NCBI RefSeq assembly: GCF_004340785.1
Contig: NZ_SLXS01000006.1
Span: 118,083 to 182,082, forward strand
DNA length: 64,000 nt
Source of the DNA: Tumebacillus sp. BK434
GTDB lineage: Bacteria > Bacillota > Bacilli > Tumebacillales > Tumebacillaceae
Reading direction: 5' to 3'
Position numbers and translations under genes: made by a program
Shown: piece after piece, positions 40,577-48,936 of the stretch
Layout of the letters: every line of letters begins with the position of its first letter
Numbering within the stretch: position 1 is the first letter of the stretch
The notes under the pieces: generated by a model
Told to the model about the DNA's origin: nothing
What the model saw: the letters and a program-made list of their open reading frames with translations, nothing else
The model's database searches: none

Positions 40577-41482
40577 GTGCCGGGGGAGGGAATCCTCATC
40601 GAAATCCGTCAGTTTCAAACGTTCAAAACGGTCGTCGATCTGAAAAGTTTTACCAAAGCTGCCCAAGCGCTGCAATATTCGCAGGCGACGATCACCTCTC
40701 ATATTCAACAGCTGGAAGCGGAGATGCAGACCCCGTTGTTCGATCGGCTGGGCAAGAAAATCGAGCTGACCGATTTCGGCCGCGAGCTGTATCCGTATGT
40801 GGAAGAATTGCTGGTGACGTATTCTAAGATCCAGTTTCTGTCCGCCGGGGATCACCGGATCAGAGGGGAGCTGCGGCTTGGAGCGTCCGAGACGATGACG
40901 ATCTACAAACTGGGGCCGATCTTGTCGGAGTATAGACGACGCTACCCTGAGGTGAACATCTCCCTGATCAATGACGATTGCATCAATCTGCGCGGGCGCA
41001 TCCATGCGGGAGAGATCGACCTTGCCATCGTCTTGGAAGCGCGCGTCGAAGATCCCAACTTGACCGTTGAAGTCTATTCGGAGGAGCCGCTGGTCTTTAT
41101 CGGCGGCGCGGACCTGCCGATCCAACATGTGGAGCAGGCCGACGGGGAATGTATGATTTTCACCGGAAAGGAATGCTCGCTGCGGCGATTTTTTGAGACC
41201 TATCTGGCGGGGAAAGGGATCGATACTGCGAACAGGCTGGAGTTTACCAGCATGGAAGCGATCAAGCAAAGCGTGGTAAGCGGTCTTGGGATCAGCTTGA
41301 TCCCTGCCGTGAGTGTCGAAGCGCTGCTGCGCGAGCACAAGGTCAAATCGTTAAGCTCAGCAGAAGGGCAGCCGCTTTTTTATGCCCAGGTGGTGTATCA
41401 CAAGAACAAATGGCTGTCACCGGCACATCAGAAGTTTCTGGCGTGCATGTTTGAGAGCGTGGAGGCGGGCGGCGGGAAATAA
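40577..41482 (+). CDS. LysR-family transcriptional regulator
   Basis: About 294-301 residues. DNA-binding helix-turn-helix in the first 60 residues (EIRQFQTFKTVVDLKSFTKA; ALQYSQATITSHIQQLEAEM) and a periplasmic-binding-like effector domain after residue 95. The first canonical codon is GTG at 40577, without a ribosome binding site and giving a seven-residue extension. An ATC at 40598 is seven bases behind GGGGGAGGG and corresponds to the usual LysR start (M-E-I-R-Q-F); it may be a non-canonical start codon or a mutated ATG. Divergent from the DJ-1 gene, its probable target. Confidence 0.9.
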   Translation: MPGEGILIEIRQFQTFKTVVDLKSFTKAAQALQYSQATITSHIQQLEAEMQTPLFDRLGKKIELTDFGRELYPYVEELLVTYSKIQFLSAGDHRIRGELRLGASETMTIYKLGPILSEYRRRYPEVNISLINDDCINLRGRIHAGEIDLAIVLEARVEDPNLTVEVYSEEPLVFIGGADLPIQHVEQADGECMIFTGKECSLRRFFETYLAGKGIDTANRLEFTSMEAIKQSVVSGLGISLIPAVSVEALLREHKVKSLSSAEGQPLFYAQVVYHKNKWLSPAHQKFLACMFESVEAGGGK

Positions 41483-41502
41483 TCGGATGCTCTGCGCCTT
41501 CG

Positions 41503-41571
41503 AGTACTGTGGATAAGGCGATTTCGTGGTCGTATACGACCGTTCCAAAAAAACAGCCGATCCCAAAATGA
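41503..41571 (+). pseudogene. Terminal fragment of a 2TM-domain gene
   Basis: Twenty-two codons STVDKAISWSYTTVPKKQPI-PK and a stop match the end of the broken 2TM gene at 17200-17274 (AVDTVISWSYTIFPKKQ). No start or upstream part remains. Confidence 0.6.
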
Positions 41572-41619
41572 CTGTTTTTCTGGACAGATCCCGTCTCTTT
41601 CTACAGAGGGGGTAAATAG

Positions 41620-42579
41620 ATGCCGGTTTTGAATGATGTGGAATGTGTGCAGAACGCGATCCGAGGCGATCAAGATGCATTTGGACAGCTCATCAACAAG
41701 TATTCCAACGCGGTTTGCAGTGTAGCATATAGTCTGATGAACGATTTTCATATCGCGGAAGACATCGCGCAAGAGGCATTCGTGAAAGCTTGGTATCGCT
41801 TGGATCGTCTGCGGGAACCCGACAAGTTTTGCCCATGGGTCATGTCTATCGCTCGCCGTTTGTGCATCGACCGGCTGCGTAAAGCGCAACCTGCTGTCCA
41901 TCCACTGAGCGAGTGGGAAGTCATCCCCGATCCTGTCACCTTGGAGGAGCAGGTGGAGCGGGCAGAGCACCGCGCTGTGATTCGGCACGCGCTCCAAACG
42001 CTTGATCACAAGCATCGCACAGCGCTGGTCATGTATTACTTTGGCGGTTTCCCCGCGAAAGACATCGCGAGGCTCCTCGATACCCCTCTCACCACGATCG
42101 AAAGCCGTTTGCGGCGAGCGAAAGATAAATTGAAGAAGGAGTTGTTCCTCTTGGTTCGTGAAGAGTTGGAAGCTTCCCGTTTGGACGAATCGTTTGAGAA
42201 AAAGGTCCGGGCGCAGATCAAGTCGCTTTTCCATATGCAAATTCCGGTGGAACGGTTGGACGAGTCGATCGAATGGTACAAGCAACACCTTGGCTTCCAG
42301 CTCCGGGAGCACTACGGAACGTGTGCATTCCTCAGCCTCTCAACAGGACCGATGCTGATGCTATGGCAGACAACCGATGGGAGCACGGCCAATTTTACGG
42401 TCAACGGAAACATGATGCCTGTGCTGTTGTACGCGACAGACGATGTGCATGCCCTGCATGATCAGTTGCAGGCAGCAGGCACCCCGATCGCCCACTATCA
42501 GGATGACGGGTTCGGCTGGGTCCTTAAATTTTTTGATCCGAATGGGAACATGTGGGGTGTCATTCAGGAGAAGAAATAA
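41620..42579 (+). CDS. ECF-type sigma factor fused to a C-terminal VOC (glyoxalase-like) domain
   Basis: A 319-residue protein in one uninterrupted frame. Residues 1-175 are an ECF sigma factor: region 2 (DAFGQLINKYSNAVCSVAYS; FHIAEDIAQEAFVKAWYRLD; FCPWVMSIARRLCIDRLRK) and region 4 (LQTLDHKHRTALVMYYFGGF; DIARLLDTPLTTIESRLRRA). After a Glu/Lys-rich linker, residues about 197-319 are a VOC domain (QIPVERLDESIEWYKQHLGF; GFGWVLKFFDPNGNMWGVIQ). No anti-sigma gene is next to it. I infer that the VOC domain senses a ligand and controls the sigma part. The ATG follows GAGGGGG by seven bases, and a terminator follows. Confidence 0.88.
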   Translation: MPVLNDVECVQNAIRGDQDAFGQLINKYSNAVCSVAYSLMNDFHIAEDIAQEAFVKAWYRLDRLREPDKFCPWVMSIARRLCIDRLRKAQPAVHPLSEWEVIPDPVTLEEQVERAEHRAVIRHALQTLDHKHRTALVMYYFGGFPAKDIARLLDTPLTTIESRLRRAKDKLKKELFLLVREELEASRLDESFEKKVRAQIKSLFHMQIPVERLDESIEWYKQHLGFQLREHYGTCAFLSLSTGPMLMLWQTTDGSTANFTVNGNMMPVLLYATDDVHALHDQLQAAGTPIAHYQDDGFGWVLKFFDPNGNMWGVIQEKK

Positions 42580-42612
42580 AAACCAACGGTCGAACAGACC
42601 GTTGGTTTTTCA
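42579..42612. terminator. Bidirectional terminator between the sigma-VOC gene and telA
   Basis: AAAACCAACGGTC and GACCGTTGGTTTTT arms with a GAACA loop. Confidence 0.85.
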
Positions 42613-42613
42613 T

Positions 42614-43753
42614 TTACAACCCCAGCTTGCTTCCTTTTTCCAAGCGCAGAATCGTCTTCTCCCCGGTATCGGCGAGCTCGCGGAACTGGTTGATGGTGTC
42701 GCGCATCTTCGGCAGCGCTTCCTGCTTGTAGGTGCTGATGGAGTCAAGGGCCGAGAGCACATCGGTGAACGCTTGCTTGAGCGTATCCACCGATACGGTG
42801 GAAGCGATCGCCTGCTTTTGAATGGCAGCACCTTGATCTTTTAACAGACGAGAAGTGCCGGCGATGATCTCGTTGGTGGTCTGGTTCAGCAGCTCGATTT
42901 TTTTCAAGACGACTTTCTGATTGTATAAGGCGCTGGCCACCGTCACAGCGATCTTCATCGCCGAAATGGTCACCGTCTTGGCGCGCTCCACGCCGCGGAT
43001 CAACTCGCGGTTGTTGCGGATGACGACTTCATACGCCATGACGCCTTGCTGGTTGACCACCAGCATCTGCTGCATGTCCATCACACGCTGCCGGAGCGGG
43101 AACAAGATCTCTTCGGTGATGAAGCGAACTTTGTCAGGGTCTTCATCACGAGCTTTGGCAGCTTCGATCTGGGCTTCGATCGCTTCATCCATGAAGCTGC
43201 CAAGCTGGATCTCCTGCTTCAGTTTCTTGGTCAAGGCGCGCAGGGAGTGCTGCTCGATCTCCAACGTCGTGTTGTCGTTCTTCAGCGTATGTTTCCCTTT
43301 CTCCAAGGACAGGACGATGTCGGAGATGACTTCATCTGCTTTCTGGTATTTCAGGAAATAGGCGCGCAGCGGATTGAACAGCTTCCCGAGCAACCCGGTC
43401 TTCGTGAAATCCACGAGGCTCGGGTCGAGGTCTTTCAACTGCACCTGCAGCTCCGTCAGCCCTTTGGCGACAAGTCCGCCTTCATCACCTTTTTGCGACA
43501 GTACGCCGACCGACACTTGCAATAGCGAGTTCTTGTCCGAAGACGTCCGCATCGTCGGCAAGCCAAACGATTCGATCGAGGACATGATTTCTTTGCGCTT
43601 TTCCAGCGAGTCGGTGTCCAGCTCCATGATCGAAACCACGTTGGTGAGCGCCATCTCCTTGAGCTTCTGAACTTCTTCCGGGACCGGTTGGATCTGCTCT
43701 TCGATGACGACTTTGATTTCTTCTGTGCTCGGCACTTCCATCGAGAATGACAT
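42614..43753 (-). CDS. telA: TelA/YceH-family toxic-anion-resistance-like protein
   Basis: A 379-residue mostly helical cytoplasmic protein of the TelA/KlaA family, often found beside tellurite/stress (ter-like) genes. Characteristic parts are LNPLRAYFLKYQKADEVIS-like DKIFNPL region, EEILFPLRQRVMDMQQMLVV, NQQGVMAYEVVIRNNRELIR and GVERAKTVTISAMKIAVTVA. Last gene of a three-gene operon with a VWA protein and a membrane protein. The ATG at 43753 lies nine bases behind AGGAGGGTG. Function: cell-envelope or membrane stress resistance is inferred from relatives; no enzymatic role is known. Confidence 0.9.
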   Translation of the reverse strand: MSFSMEVPSTEEIKVVIEEQIQPVPEEVQKLKEMALTNVVSIMELDTDSLEKRKEIMSSIESFGLPTMRTSSDKNSLLQVSVGVLSQKGDEGGLVAKGLTELQVQLKDLDPSLVDFTKTGLLGKLFNPLRAYFLKYQKADEVISDIVLSLEKGKHTLKNDNTTLEIEQHSLRALTKKLKQEIQLGSFMDEAIEAQIEAAKARDEDPDKVRFITEEILFPLRQRVMDMQQMLVVNQQGVMAYEVVIRNNRELIRGVERAKTVTISAMKIAVTVASALYNQKVVLKKIELLNQTTNEIIAGTSRLLKDQGAAIQKQAIASTVSVDTLKQAFTDVLSALDSISTYKQEALPKMRDTINQFRELADTGEKTILRLEKGSKLGL

Positions 43754-43784
43754 GTGAAACACCCTCCTTTTCTAGGAATCGAAT

Positions 43785-45467
43785 CTACATTTGTACATTG
43801 AAGAGATTGCCAAGTTTATAGATGACATCATCGGTGTCAGCGTTAATGCTGGCCGCTTCATTGATGCTGGAAATGCTTTGCAGCGCTTTGATGTCCGCAT
43901 TGTAGCCTACGGTATAGACGGGAATCTTATAGGTTTCGATTAACCCTTTCACATCTCGCAGCGAATGGCCTTTGTTGGTTTCGCCGTCGCTCAACACGAA
44001 GATCAGCGGTTTCACGTTGGGATTGACCTTCATTTCGTCTTGCAGCATTTTCAAGGCGACGATAATGCCGTCAAACGTGGCGGTGCCGCCGCTGGCCTGC
44101 AGGCTGTTGACCGCTCCGACGAACAGCGACTGCTGGGTGGTGTTGTACTCGCTGATCGGCAGATTGATCGTGACGTTGTCCGAATAGGAGACCAGACCGA
44201 TGCTGTTGCCTTTGCCAAGGAACTTTTGCGCTTTCAACAGCGATTCTTTCAATTGGTTGATCGGTGCGCCTTCCATACTGCCCGACACGTCGGTTACGAA
44301 AACGGCCACGATCGGCTTGTTGGCATCTTTTTTGTCTTTCCAAAGCTTTTGGGCGGAAGTCAGCAGGTTGCCGTCAATCGCGCCGAGTTCAGACTTGTAG
44401 GCCTCCTGGCCGTTGAATCCTTTCTCTTTTGCCGATTGCTGGTATTTGTCTTGCGTGACAAAGTCGGAGAATTTCTTGAGGACGTCGAGCTTTGCTTGCG
44501 GAAGGTCGCCAATCGCATACAACGGGCTGTCATGGCGAACGCCAAACGGCGTGAACACATAGCCGCTCTTCAAGTCTGGGTTGTTGACGTACGTCTGATA
44601 TTCCAGCACAAATCCATCGAGAGCGCCCGACTTCGCGGCCTCACGCATTTGCAGCGTGGTGGAAGCGGTGAAGGGGACATTTGCCTGGAAGGTACCGAAA
44701 CCTTGAACCGCTTTGTCGCTTAACAGATCGGAGCTGTCGAACGTGGTCAGCGTGGTGACGAGGAAGTTCAAGCCGGTGGAGCTGGCGAAAGGATCGGTGT
44801 AGCCCATGGCAATTTCGTTGTGGGAAACGGCCTCTGTGACCGTTTTGACATTCACCGCACCGTATTTCGAGATCAGTTGGTCGTGCTTGGCTTTCGACAT
44901 CACGATCCCCGGCACGTTGCCGGTCAGCCGCTTGGCCACCAGTTCGGTCTTGATGCCGTGCGATTTGACCATTTCACCCCAGAGTTCATTGGACGGGGTA
45001 TAGGCGTCAGGTTTGTACTTGCCGGAAATGATGTAGTCCATGGCCGTGCCGGACGCAATGTTGCGGATTTTGACCGAGACGGATTGGCCGCCGACTTGGA
45101 TGCCCGCTTTGTTGAAGTCGTTCGCCACATCATTGAGCCAGCCGTCCGCGCCTTGGCCCGATTTTTCGGTCGAGGAGAAGATCTCCACATACGTATCGGT
45201 CGTGTTCTCGACCGATACGGGAAACTTCGAGATATCGGGCAGCGAGGAGCCGACATCTACCGGGTCGAGGTCAATCTGTCCTTTGGGCGGCGTTTCTTTT
45301 TTCACCGTGATGTCGGCGTACAGCTCTGCTAATTGCTCGCTCGCGTTTTCGGCCGTCACTTGGACGTCAGACTTGCCAAAGTTGGCTGTCAAATTCACAC
45401 CAAGATAGACGAGGAGAAAGACGGCGACCAAGATCCCTCCCAGCAACAGCGCTTTGTTTTTCATCAT
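43785..45467 (-). CDS. Membrane-anchored substrate-binding-like protein with C-terminal VWA domain
   Basis: A 560-residue protein. One N-terminal membrane anchor (ALLLGGILVAVFLLVYLGVN) leads to an extracellular part. Residues about 75-360 resemble a solute-binding protein (TYVEIFSSTEKSGQGADGWL; PFTASTTLQMREAAKSGALD). Residues about 375-560 are a von Willebrand A domain with an intact MIDAS: VTDVSGSMEGAP, then GGTATFDGI and LSDGETNKGHS. VWA-TelA pairs are common in ter-like stress clusters. The ATG at 45467 is preferred over a GTG nine bases upstream that sits in the ribosome binding site AAAGGGTG. Confidence 0.87.
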   Translation of the reverse strand: MMKNKALLLGGILVAVFLLVYLGVNLTANFGKSDVQVTAENASEQLAELYADITVKKETPPKGQIDLDPVDVGSSLPDISKFPVSVENTTDTYVEIFSSTEKSGQGADGWLNDVANDFNKAGIQVGGQSVSVKIRNIASGTAMDYIISGKYKPDAYTPSNELWGEMVKSHGIKTELVAKRLTGNVPGIVMSKAKHDQLISKYGAVNVKTVTEAVSHNEIAMGYTDPFASSTGLNFLVTTLTTFDSSDLLSDKAVQGFGTFQANVPFTASTTLQMREAAKSGALDGFVLEYQTYVNNPDLKSGYVFTPFGVRHDSPLYAIGDLPQAKLDVLKKFSDFVTQDKYQQSAKEKGFNGQEAYKSELGAIDGNLLTSAQKLWKDKKDANKPIVAVFVTDVSGSMEGAPINQLKESLLKAQKFLGKGNSIGLVSYSDNVTINLPISEYNTTQQSLFVGAVNSLQASGGTATFDGIIVALKMLQDEMKVNPNVKPLIFVLSDGETNKGHSLRDVKGLIETYKIPVYTVGYNADIKALQSISSINEAASINADTDDVIYKLGNLFNVQM

Positions 45468-45480
45468 GAGCGTCACCCTT

Positions 45481-46227
45481 TCATTTATAAAGTTTGGTCT
45501 GCCTGATCAGGTCATCGATCTCCTGAATGCAAGACATCGTCTCGATCTCTTCGGGATCGAAATGATCCAAGCGGGAGACTTCCAGCAACAGCTTGTCGAG
45601 CCGGAGCAGGATCTCTTCATTGGTGTTCAAGGAATCTTTCACGAATTGTAAATATTCATGGTAGACGTTCTCTTTTTCATGGAGCAGTTCTTTCGAGAGC
45701 GACGATTCGTCCGAATCGCTGATCTTCGTGGACTCAGCGGAAGAAAACAGATGCAGCCGGCTCAGCATGCTTTTCATATTTCGATAGAAGAGGTTTTCCA
45801 CCGACTGGATCACAGCGGCGAACTTCGTAAAAGTCATTTCGCTCTCATCAAATCTCTGTTGCAAGACATCATATAAAGTGTTCTTCTTCTGCTCGATTCG
45901 CTCCAGTTGCGACAGTGCGAGGTCGATGTCTCCGGCCAGTCCTTTGACACGCTTGAAACGGCTCAACGCGGCTGCAAGATCGTCACGGCTCTTGATCTCA
46001 GGGACAGCGGGGGGCGGTGTCGGCTTGAAGAGAAATTGATAGCTGAGCGACAGCAGAATCAGCAGACTGGCGACGATAAAGGTGACACCCAGCGCGGTTT
46101 CCAGCGCTCCGGCTCCGCGCAGCTGCAGGCCGAGCAGACCGGGTGAAAACACGACGATGTTGGCAACGGCGATGCCGAGAATGAGTCCGCTGAGTTTAGC
46201 GAAATTATAAAAAGTAAATTTTTGCAA
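45481..46227 (-). CDS. Membrane protein with coiled-coil cytoplasmic tail, first gene of the telA operon
   Basis: About 248 residues. Two membrane helices near the start (LSGLILGIAVANIVVFSPGL; GVTFIVASLLILLSLSYQFL), a Pro-rich joint PTPPPAVPEI, then a long Glu/Leu/Lys-rich helical tail. It resembles the XpaC/5-bromo-4-chloroindolyl-phosphate-type helper proteins that travel with telA in Bacilli, but I cannot confirm identity. The TTG at 46225-46227 is six bases behind GAGGAGGGGG and is preferred over upstream ATGs that lack a site. Confidence 0.72.
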   Translation of the reverse strand: MQKFTFYNFAKLSGLILGIAVANIVVFSPGLLGLQLRGAGALETALGVTFIVASLLILLSLSYQFLFKPTPPPAVPEIKSRDDLAAALSRFKRVKGLAGDIDLALSQLERIEQKKNTLYDVLQQRFDESEMTFTKFAAVIQSVENLFYRNMKSMLSRLHLFSSAESTKISDSDESSLSKELLHEKENVYHEYLQFVKDSLNTNEEILLRLDKLLLEVSRLDHFDPEEIETMSCIQEIDDLIRQTKLYK

Positions 46228-46302
46228 TCTGCTCCCCCTCCTCATTGCAAGATAATCTAGCATTACCAAAGAGTTACTGAATATCCTCATCTTACATAAT
46301 AA

Positions 46303-46345
46303 CGGTGTTTAGCTAAAAAGCAAACACCGCCGTTTCAACCGATGA
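46303..46345. terminator. Hairpin in the 46.3 kb intergenic region
   Basis: AACGGTGTTT and AAACACCGCCGTT arms around AGCTAAAAAGC. Between it and 46496, codons at 46355-46428 read like a protein end (IFVSNGAPAIAGVIDVLGSK), perhaps a gene remnant; otherwise nothing is seen. Confidence 0.5.
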
Positions 46346-46496
46346 TGCTGATGTGAATATTTATCTTCGTCAGCAACGGAGCGCCTGCAATCGCCGGCGT
46401 GATCGATGTTCTTGGTAGCAAGGGCTAATCATTCTGTTAAATGATCATTCTTGATGTTAGGATAGAGAGGAAAGGATGGAGAAAGGAGTTGTTTCT

Positions 46497-47207
46497 ATGA
46501 ACAATCAACAATTGTTCGCCGCTTTTGCCCAACTTTCCACCCCGTTGCTTGCCGATGCGTGTCTGCGGTTGAAGATTCCGTATCGGATGGCGCCGGCAGG
46601 GCTGCGTCCGGTCTCGGCAGCGGCGAGAACGGCGGGTCGGGTGCTGCCGGTGCGGCACTATGGCAGCGTCGATATCTTCTTGGAAGCGATGCATGCGGCC
46701 GAAGCCGGGGATGTGCTGGTCATTGACAATCAGGGCCGCACGGAAGAAGCCTGCATCGGGGACCTGACCGTGTTAGAAGCTCAGGCCAGCGGACTCGCCG
46801 GGATGGTGGTCTGGGGGCTGCATCGCGATACTGCCGAGCTGATCGAGATCGCGTTCCCCGTCTTTACGTACGGCGCGGTACCGACCGGTCCGCTGCGATT
46901 GGCACCGCGCGAGCCGGAAGCACTGCAATCGGCTGTGTGCGGCGACTTTACGGTCAGTGCGGAAGACGTGGTGTTTGCTGACCATGACGGGGCGCTGTTT
47001 GTGTCCGGCCATGCGGATCTGCAGCAACTGATCGATGTTGCAGAGAGCATCGCCCGGAATGAACGCCGCCAAGCGGACTTGATCCGTTCCGGCCAGACGC
47101 TCCGCGATCAACTGCGTTTTGCCGAGTATCTGGAAAAGCGCTCGGCCGATGCCAACTACTCCTTCCGCGAACATCTGCGAGGCATTGGCGGCTCGATCGA
47201 AGAATAG
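46497..47207 (+). CDS. RraA-like (HMG/CHA aldolase-type) family protein
   Basis: A 236-residue protein of the RraA/'MenG-like' family. Core motifs: FAQLSTPLLADACLRL, AGDVLVIDNQGRTEEACIGD, LAGMVVWGLHRDTAELIEI and FPVFTYGAVPTGP, then VSAEDVVFADHDGALFV. The usual G-x-R-D catalytic loop of HMG aldolases is replaced by GLHRDT, keeping Arg-Asp. Members include 4-hydroxy-4-methyl-2-oxoglutarate aldolases and RNase E inhibitors; here an aldolase-like activity is likelier as no RNase E is typical of Bacilli. ATG at 46497 behind AAAGGAG. Confidence 0.85.
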   Translation: MNNQQLFAAFAQLSTPLLADACLRLKIPYRMAPAGLRPVSAAARTAGRVLPVRHYGSVDIFLEAMHAAEAGDVLVIDNQGRTEEACIGDLTVLEAQASGLAGMVVWGLHRDTAELIEIAFPVFTYGAVPTGPLRLAPREPEALQSAVCGDFTVSAEDVVFADHDGALFVSGHADLQQLIDVAESIARNERRQADLIRSGQTLRDQLRFAEYLEKRSADANYSFREHLRGIGGSIEE

Positions 47208-47266
47208 CGAACATGGCCTGCAGGTAAGAACTGACCTGGGGGATGCGACGTGTGACAATCACGCAG

Positions 47267-47296
47267 GAAGGACCCGTGAGGGTTCTTCTTTTTTTC
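47267..47296 (+). terminator. Terminator before the GNAT gene
   Basis: GAAGGACCC and GGGTTCTTC arms with a GTGA loop, then seven T. It aligns with the small-peptide terminator at 17694-17721, including bases upstream (GTGTGACAATCACGCAGG against GTGTGACGATGGCGTAGG). Confidence 0.8.
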
Positions 47297-47332
47297 GACT
47301 GCAGGGGTTACACTCAGGAAGAGGTGAATGGG

Positions 47333-47902
47333 ATGGATCAGATTACGATGGAAGTGATACAAGACGGCAACATCGAGTCCTGCCGGGAGTTGTGCAATGA
47401 ACTGATGGCGTTTCAAAAGTCGCTGGCCGTGATCGCGCCGGAGAGTTTTGACACGATGAATTTTGATACCCGGATGAAGAAAAGCTATGCCAACGCCTTG
47501 GCGAGCCAAGTCATCGTGGTCAAAGACAACGGCTTGCCCGTCGGCTATGTGTTCTCGACGATCGACAACATCGAACACAGCAAAAACAGGATTCCCGCCT
47601 GGGCACCGGTGGCAGACCCCGAGACGACGCAAGGGTTTTATCCGGAATGGGAGGATCTGCCGAACAAGGTGGGCCTGTTGAACAATTTGTATCTCCGAGA
47701 TGAGTATCGGGCGCTGGGACTGGGTACAAAGCTGTTCGATCTGGCGATGGAGTGGCTGGAGAGCTTCGACGATGTGGGTGTCATTTTTGTCTTTATCTCC
47801 AACGGCAATGATGCGGCGCTGCAGTTTTATTTGAGCCGCGGGTTTACGTTCAGCCACGATGTGTTTGGCGGTTTTATCAAAGCAGTTTATAAGCGTGTGT
47901 GA
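47333..47902 (+). CDS. GNAT family N-acetyltransferase
   Basis: A 189-residue acetyl-CoA-dependent acetyltransferase. Motif A is NNLYLRDEYRALGLGTKLFD, motif B is NDAALQFYLSRGFTFSHDVF; the N-terminal part IQDGNIESCRELCNELMAF binds the substrate side. Substrate unknown. The ATG at 47333 follows GAAGAGGTG. The next gene is rarD; a collapsed copy of both lies in the tRNA-Ser island at 17737-17893. Confidence 0.87.
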   Translation: MDQITMEVIQDGNIESCRELCNELMAFQKSLAVIAPESFDTMNFDTRMKKSYANALASQVIVVKDNGLPVGYVFSTIDNIEHSKNRIPAWAPVADPETTQGFYPEWEDLPNKVGLLNNLYLRDEYRALGLGTKLFDLAMEWLESFDDVGVIFVFISNGNDAALQFYLSRGFTFSHDVFGGFIKAVYKRV

Positions 47903-47963
47903 TATAATATCCCCATGTATAATTCGTCATCCGAAATAATTGGAAATGAGTGTGTGGTACGAG

Positions 47964-48860
47964 ATGAACATGGGGTATGTGTACGCAGTGCTGGCCTATA
48001 TCATGTGGGGGTTGCTGCCGATCTATTGGAAGCTGTATGAGGAGATCGGGGCGGGGGAGATCCTGGCGCACCGCATCATCTGGTCGGTCGTTTTTGTGAT
48101 GATCTTGCTGACGTTCTCCAAGCGCTGGAGCAAATTGAAACGGTCGGTGCCCGATTTGAAAAGCAGGCTGGCCGTGGTGATGTGTTCGATCCTGATCACG
48201 GCGAACTGGCTGATCTATATCTGGGCGGTGCAGAATGGCCGGATTTTGGAAGCGAGCCTCGGCTACTACATCAATCCGCTGGTCAACGTGTTCCTCGGCG
48301 TCTTTCTCTTGGGGGAGCGCCTGTCGAAACTCCAGTGGACCGCGATCGCGCTCGCCGGAGTCGGGGTGCTGATCACGACGCTGTCCTACGGGCAGTTCCC
48401 GTGGGTGTCGATCACGCTGGCCTTGTCGTTTGCATTATACGGCTACACGAAGAAAAAAGTTCAGGTCGATCCGACGGTCGGACTGTCGCTGGAAACGCTG
48501 GTCGTGCTGCCGTTTGCTCTGCTCTACCTCGCGTTTGTGGAGCACGGCGGACAGGCGCTTGAGGTGCTGTCCGGCTGGAAACTGGCGGGACTGACGCTGG
48601 CCGGTGTGGCGACGGCGCTGCCGCTGCTGTTCTTTGCACAAGGCGTGAAGCGGCTGCCATTGTCGGTGATGGGCATCATCCAGTACATGTCGCCCACGAT
48701 CTCGCTATTGCTTGGTGTGCTGGTGTACGGGGAAGAGTTCACATCCATTGAGCTGCTCAGCTTCGGCTTGATCTGGAGCGCCTTGGTGCTGTATACGCTC
48801 CAAATGTTGAAAAAGCCCAAACTTGTCGCGGTGCCGGCCGGCGCGGCCAAAACGTCATGA
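47964..48860 (+). CDS. rarD: RarD-type EamA-family transporter
   Basis: An integral membrane drug/metabolite exporter of 298 residues with about ten helices in two EamA repeats. Typical of RarD: AVLAYIMWGLLPIYWKLYEE, GAGEILAHRIIWSVVFVMIL, NWLIYIWAVQNGRILEASLG, YYINPLVNVFLGVFLLGERL. Homologues confer chloramphenicol sensitivity phenotypes, but the natural substrate is unknown. Start MNMGYVYAV at 47964 has only a weak ribosome binding site; in-frame ATG 47946 and TTG 47940 are alternatives. Terminator follows at 48892-48922. Confidence 0.88.
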   Translation: MNMGYVYAVLAYIMWGLLPIYWKLYEEIGAGEILAHRIIWSVVFVMILLTFSKRWSKLKRSVPDLKSRLAVVMCSILITANWLIYIWAVQNGRILEASLGYYINPLVNVFLGVFLLGERLSKLQWTAIALAGVGVLITTLSYGQFPWVSITLALSFALYGYTKKKVQVDPTVGLSLETLVVLPFALLYLAFVEHGGQALEVLSGWKLAGLTLAGVATALPLLFFAQGVKRLPLSVMGIIQYMSPTISLLLGVLVYGEEFTSIELLSFGLIWSALVLYTLQMLKKPKLVAVPAGAAKTS

Positions 48861-48891
48861 TCCCTTTGGGGCTCATGGAACCTGCAAGTAC

Positions 48892-48922
48892 GAAAAAGGT
48901 TACTCTTGTGAGTAACCTTTTT
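48892..48922. terminator. Terminator after rarD
   Basis: AAAAGGTTACTC and GAGTAACCTTTT arms with a TTGT loop, then T-run; usable in both directions. Confidence 0.85.
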
Positions 48923-48936
48923 TGCATCTCTTCGCT

